Positions 61,299-64,000 of a DNA stretch of 64,000 bases are shown here, piece after piece (position 1 is the first letter of the stretch; every line of letters starts with the position of its first letter). This DNA comes from Lutimonas zeaxanthinifaciens (GTDB lineage: Bacteria > Bacteroidota > Bacteroidia > Flavobacteriales > Flavobacteriaceae): contig NZ_CP129964.1 in NCBI RefSeq assembly GCF_030503675.1, positions 992,001-1,056,000 of the forward strand, read 5' to 3'. The position numbers were made by a program, and so were the translations under genes. Below the pieces are notes generated by a model that saw only the letters and a program-made list of their open reading frames with translations, was not told the DNA's origin and searched no databases.

Positions 61299-62423
61299 AT
61301 GAGTTTTAAAAAACAGGATATATATAAAGCACTCGAATCGATCACTGCTCCGGGTGAAGGCATGAATCTTATTGAGAGTAATGCAGTTACAAATGTGGTG
61401 ATTTTTGGAAAAGAGATTCTCGTTGATGTCACCATTAAAAATCCGTCGCTGCAGGCAAAGAAAAAAGTTGAGGTTGAAATCATGAAAGTGATTCACGATC
61501 AGGTCGACGAAAAAACAGATGTCAAGGTCAATATTAAGGTCGACGCACCGGCCAAACCAGCTCCCATCAGAGGTAATGAGATTCCTGGAATTAAAAATAT
61601 CATTGCGGTGGCTTCCGGAAAGGGTGGTGTAGGTAAATCTACCGTAACCGCAAACCTGGCAGTTACCCTTGCTAAAATGGGCTTTAGTGTAGGTATATTG
61701 GATGCAGATGTGTATGGACCTTCGATGCCCATTATGTTTGATGTTGCCAAAGAGCGCCCTCTTTCTGTAAATGTTCAAGGTAAGTCTAAAATGCAACCTA
61801 TTGAGAATTATGGAGTAAAGCTATTGTCTCTCGGATTCTTTACCGATCCGAATCAAGCCGTTATCTGGCGTGGTGCCATGGCGTCAAAAGCATTAAATCA
61901 GATGATTTTTGATGCGAACTGGGGAGAATTAGACTTCCTGCTTGTGGATCTTCCTCCGGGAACAGGAGATATCCACCTTTCTATGGTTCAGGCGGTTCCA
62001 ATTACAGGTGCGGTAATCGTAAGTACGCCTCAGCCCATTGCTTTGGCTGATGCCAAAAGGGGAGTGGCGATGTTTCAACAGGAAAATATTCAGGTTCCGG
62101 TTTTGGGAATCATTGAAAATATGAGTTATTTCACACCGGCAGAGTTACCTGACAACAAATATTATATTTTTGGGAAGGATGGAGCCAAAAATTTATCGGC
62201 AGACCTTGAAACGGCTCTTTTAGGTGAACTTCCCCTTGTGCAAAGTATCAGAGAAGCAGGAGATGTTGGGCACCCCGTAGCCCTTCAGGAAGATACGGCC
62301 CTCGAAAAAGCCTTTATCGATACAACACAGAATATGTTGACTCAATTGGTGAAAAGAAATGAAGATCTGCCACCGACAGAAGTTGTGAGGATCACAACAA
62401 TGTCAGGTTGCAGTACAAAATAA
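61299..62423 (+). CDS. mrp: Mrp/ApbC-type iron-sulfur carrier ATPase
   Basis: A 374-residue P-loop ATPase that carries iron-sulfur clusters to apoproteins. The N-terminal MIP18-like domain (1-85, KKQDIYKALESITAPGEGM) is followed by the ATPase with deviant Walker A IAVASGKGGVGKST (about 102-115), Walker B FLLVDLPPGTGD, and VIVSTPQPIALADAKRG. The CxxC after ENMSYF that binds the cluster in E. coli ApbC is absent (FTPAELPDNKYYIFG instead); the only late Cys is in SGCSTK at the C-terminus. The start was placed at 61299 by the promoter box and family N-terminus. A NifU-type gene follows 46 bases later. Confidence 0.9.
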   Translation: MSFKKQDIYKALESITAPGEGMNLIESNAVTNVVIFGKEILVDVTIKNPSLQAKKKVEVEIMKVIHDQVDEKTDVKVNIKVDAPAKPAPIRGNEIPGIKNIIAVASGKGGVGKSTVTANLAVTLAKMGFSVGILDADVYGPSMPIMFDVAKERPLSVNVQGKSKMQPIENYGVKLLSLGFFTDPNQAVIWRGAMASKALNQMIFDANWGELDFLLVDLPPGTGDIHLSMVQAVPITGAVIVSTPQPIALADAKRGVAMFQQENIQVPVLGIIENMSYFTPAELPDNKYYIFGKDGAKNLSADLETALLGELPLVQSIREAGDVGHPVALQEDTALEKAFIDTTQNMLTQLVKRNEDLPPTEVVRITTMSGCSTK

Positions 62424-62469
62424 CAGAATCCCGACAGACCAATCGGTTTCTCGGGTAAATTCAAATAAA

Positions 62470-62706
62470 ATGGCAGAGAAAGAACTTTTGGAGAATATCG
62501 AAAAAGCCCTAGGCGAAATAAGACCCTATCTACTCACAGATGGAGGAGATATTTCTTTTGTATCAGTAGAGGATGACATAGTCAATGTAAAATTTCACGG
62601 AGCCTGTACAGGATGTACTGTCAATCAAATGACCTTGAAAAACGGGGTTGAGGCTACGATTAAAAAATACGCCCCGCAAATCAAAAAAGTAGTGGAGGTT
62701 AAATAA
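62470..62706 (+). CDS. NifU-domain iron-sulfur carrier protein
   Basis: A 78-residue stand-alone NifU C-terminal domain. RPYLLTDGGDISFV and the cluster-binding Cys46-x2-Cys49 in HGACTGCTVNQMTLKNG are complete. Such Nfu proteins hold and transfer [4Fe-4S] clusters. It follows mrp on the same strand, so the pair probably serves cluster delivery, which also suits the presence of the iron-sulfur enzyme lipoyl synthase in the genome. Confidence 0.92.
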   Translation: MAEKELLENIEKALGEIRPYLLTDGGDISFVSVEDDIVNVKFHGACTGCTVNQMTLKNGVEATIKKYAPQIKKVVEVK

Positions 62707-62749
62707 TTTTCAGTTTCCGATTATTTTCATATTCTTAAAAAATATTCTT

Positions 62750-62757
62750 TATATTTG
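62750..62757 (+). promoter_or_regulatory. -7 promoter element of the homogentisate dioxygenase gene
   Basis: TATATTTG with TTTC 21 bases upstream in the -33 position. The predicted leader is about 145 bases and contains a 21-codon frame (62783-62848). Confidence 0.4.
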
Positions 62758-62782
62758 TTAAAATCGAAAGAACAAATATAAT

Positions 62783-62848
62783 ATGACTTGCTTTTTTGCT
62801 GAATTATTATCATTTCTAAAATTTCTTATGAAGAGAAAACCTGAATAG
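62783..62848 (+). other. possible 21-codon leader frame upstream of homogentisate dioxygenase
   Basis: ATG to TAG frame MTCFFAELLSFLKFLMKRKPE, written here as a 21-residue peptide, containing four Phe codons (TTT each). It lies inside the predicted leader of a gene in phenylalanine/tyrosine breakdown. AT-rich sequence produces Phe codons by chance, and no alternative hairpin pair is evident. I record it as an observation, not a gene. Confidence 0.2.
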
Positions 62849-62908
62849 TTCGAGGAATTCTTCATTTGCCTGCATCTTTCTTTTATTAACATCAAAAATA
62901 TTCTAACT

Positions 62909-64000
62909 ATGCCCAGATACCATACCCTAGGCAGCATTCCTTTAAAACGGCACACAGTTTTTAAAGATGAAAATGATAATTTTCTATACGAAGAATTGTT
63001 TGGAACCATTGGTTTCGATGGTATGTCAACCTTATTATATCATACGCAGCGGCCAACCCAGGTAAAAAAGATCTTATCGTCTTATGATGCAAGTCCAAAA
63101 ATTGCTGTTAAGAAGAATATGAAATCCTTGAGTTTGAAGGGATTTAAAGTAGCTCCTGAGCAGGATTACCTTAAAAGCCGTATTCCTGTTCTGGTGAATA
63201 ATGACTGTTTAATAAGCCTGGCCTCACCGAGTGCCTCTTTACGAGACTATTTTTATAAAAATACAGATTCGGACGAGGTGATTTTTATTCATAAAGGAAC
63301 GGGTAAACTAAGGACGATGCTTGGGAATATTGATTTTTCATATGGAGATTATCTCGTCATTCCGCGAGGTATGATCTATCAGATTGATTTTGATGATAAG
63401 GATAACAGATTATTTATAGTTGAGTCGAAAAATCCGATATACACACCTAAAAGATACAGGAACTGGTTTGGACAAATGCTTGAGCATGCTCCTTTTTGCG
63501 AACGTGACATGCATCCGCCGTCAGAACTGGAAACCTATAATGAAAAGGGGGATTTTATAATCAAAGTAAAGAAACAGGATTATGTGCATGAATATATTTA
63601 TGCTGCTCATCCATTCAGTGTTGTGGGATGGGATGGATACAACTTTCCTTATAAATTCTCCATACATGATTTTGAACCCATAACGGGCCGTGTGCATTTA
63701 CCGCCGCCTATTCATCAGACCTTTGAGTCGGCCGGATTCGTAATTTGTTCTTTTGTGCCCAGATTATATGATTATCATCCAAAAGCTGTACCGGCGCCTT
63801 ACAATCACAGTAATATAGATTCTGATGAGGTGCTTTATTATGTTGATGGTGACTTTATGAGTAGAAATAATATTGAAAAAGGCCAGATCACCTTGCATCC
63901 TGCAGGAATTCCGCACGGGCCTCACCCAGGTGCCATGGAGCGTAGCATAGGAAAGAAAGAAACAGAGGAACTTGCGGTAATGGTTGACACCTTTAAGCCA
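62909..64000 (+). CDS. hmgA: homogentisate 1,2-dioxygenase, partial at the right edge
   Basis: Ring-opening enzyme of tyrosine catabolism: homogentisate to maleylacetoacetate. The frame from the ATG at 62909 is open for 364 codons to the window end, so only a short C-terminal piece is missing. It begins PRYHTLGSIPLKRHTVFKDE. Iron-ligand motifs are the His and Glu in APYNHSNIDSDEVLYY and the His in GIPHGPHPGAME. EVIFIHKGTGKLRTMLG and SYGDYLVIPRGMIYQI form the N-terminal cupin, and LPPPIHQTFES is also conserved. Neighbouring tyrosine-pathway genes would be to the right. Confidence 0.93.
   Translation, partial: MPRYHTLGSIPLKRHTVFKDENDNFLYEELFGTIGFDGMSTLLYHTQRPTQVKKILSSYDASPKIAVKKNMKSLSLKGFKVAPEQDYLKSRIPVLVNNDCLISLASPSASLRDYFYKNTDSDEVIFIHKGTGKLRTMLGNIDFSYGDYLVIPRGMIYQIDFDDKDNRLFIVESKNPIYTPKRYRNWFGQMLEHAPFCERDMHPPSELETYNEKGDFIIKVKKQDYVHEYIYAAHPFSVVGWDGYNFPYKFSIHDFEPITGRVHLPPPIHQTFESAGFVICSFVPRLYDYHPKAVPAPYNHSNIDSDEVLYYVDGDFMSRNNIEKGQITLHPAGIPHGPHPGAMERSIGKKETEELAVMVDTFKP

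Noticed and set aside
1-64000. tRNA, rRNA, insertion sequence, prophage or defence island
   Set aside because: Gaps are short and hold no cloverleaf-like or terminal-repeat structure that I could see; no transposase, integrase or defence genes are present.

Overview
The window is a dense, AT-rich stretch of a Bacteroidota chromosome, almost certainly a marine or soil Flavobacteriaceae. The evidence is a porV-porU-gldJ type IX secretion and gliding block, OMP_b-brl_3/CarboxypepD_reg receptor-like proteins, DUF6702, DUF4468 and DUF5362 family proteins, and promoters of the Bacteroidota form TTTG-N(18-20)-TAnnTTTG instead of sigma-70 boxes. Genes are mostly housekeeping and tightly packed. I saw no tRNA, rRNA, insertion sequence, prophage or CRISPR array.

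Layout. 0-5 kb: DNA glycosylase, PepE, small membrane proteins, a FabH-like synthase behind a perfect palindrome, cytidine deaminase and truncated haemoglobin. 5-12 kb: T9SS genes porV and porU divergent from gldJ. 12-20 kb: murF, argS, a cysteine-cluster protein, a NamZ-like muramidase, a LolC/E-type permease and lipoamide dehydrogenase. 20.5-22.5 kb: a peroxide-defence cluster (2-Cys peroxiredoxin, thioredoxin-like protein, a small DUF6952-type protein, Tpx). 22.5-30.5 kb: dgkA, then a long co-directional run ftsK, lolA-like, lptF/G-like, ribB, lpxK, purine nucleoside phosphorylase. 30.5-31.2 kb: a gene-free interval holding three related elements. 31.2-37.5 kb: lipA, hutI, pta-ackA, DinB. 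37.6-42.8 kb: a sugar-oxidation operon (GMC dehydrogenase, its small Tat-type subunit, an SMP-30 lactonase and a fused gluconokinase/6-phosphogluconate dehydrogenase). 43-51 kb: a release-factor-like small protein, guanine deaminase, fumarase, two paralogous outer-membrane receptors around a 56-residue membrane protein. 51-64 kb: arsC, tatD, ogt, a 1138-residue outer-membrane protein, glyQS, an anchored coiled-coil protein, comF, an Ig-like lipoprotein, mrp, a NifU-type protein and the start of homogentisate dioxygenase.

Most unusual signal: the 30.5-31.1 kb interval. Three units about 250-266 bp apart share a 24-nt core and a hairpin. Substitutions in two hairpins stay paired (G-U) only if the minus strand is transcribed. 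One unit has a clear minus-strand promoter and each minus-strand RNA would end in the hairpin. The complement of the conserved part resembles the translation start of SusC-type TonB receptors (MKTK..G..L), with a lesion in every copy. I propose a small-RNA array that could pair with such start regions; decayed gene starts are the main alternative.

Other points worth attention are the perfect 13-bp inverted repeat in the fabH-like promoter, a near-palindrome upstream of the peroxiredoxin, apparently leaderless ftsK, a RibB whose cyclohydrolase-like half has lost its zinc cysteines, an Mrp without its CxxC, and two small genes (49 and 56 residues).
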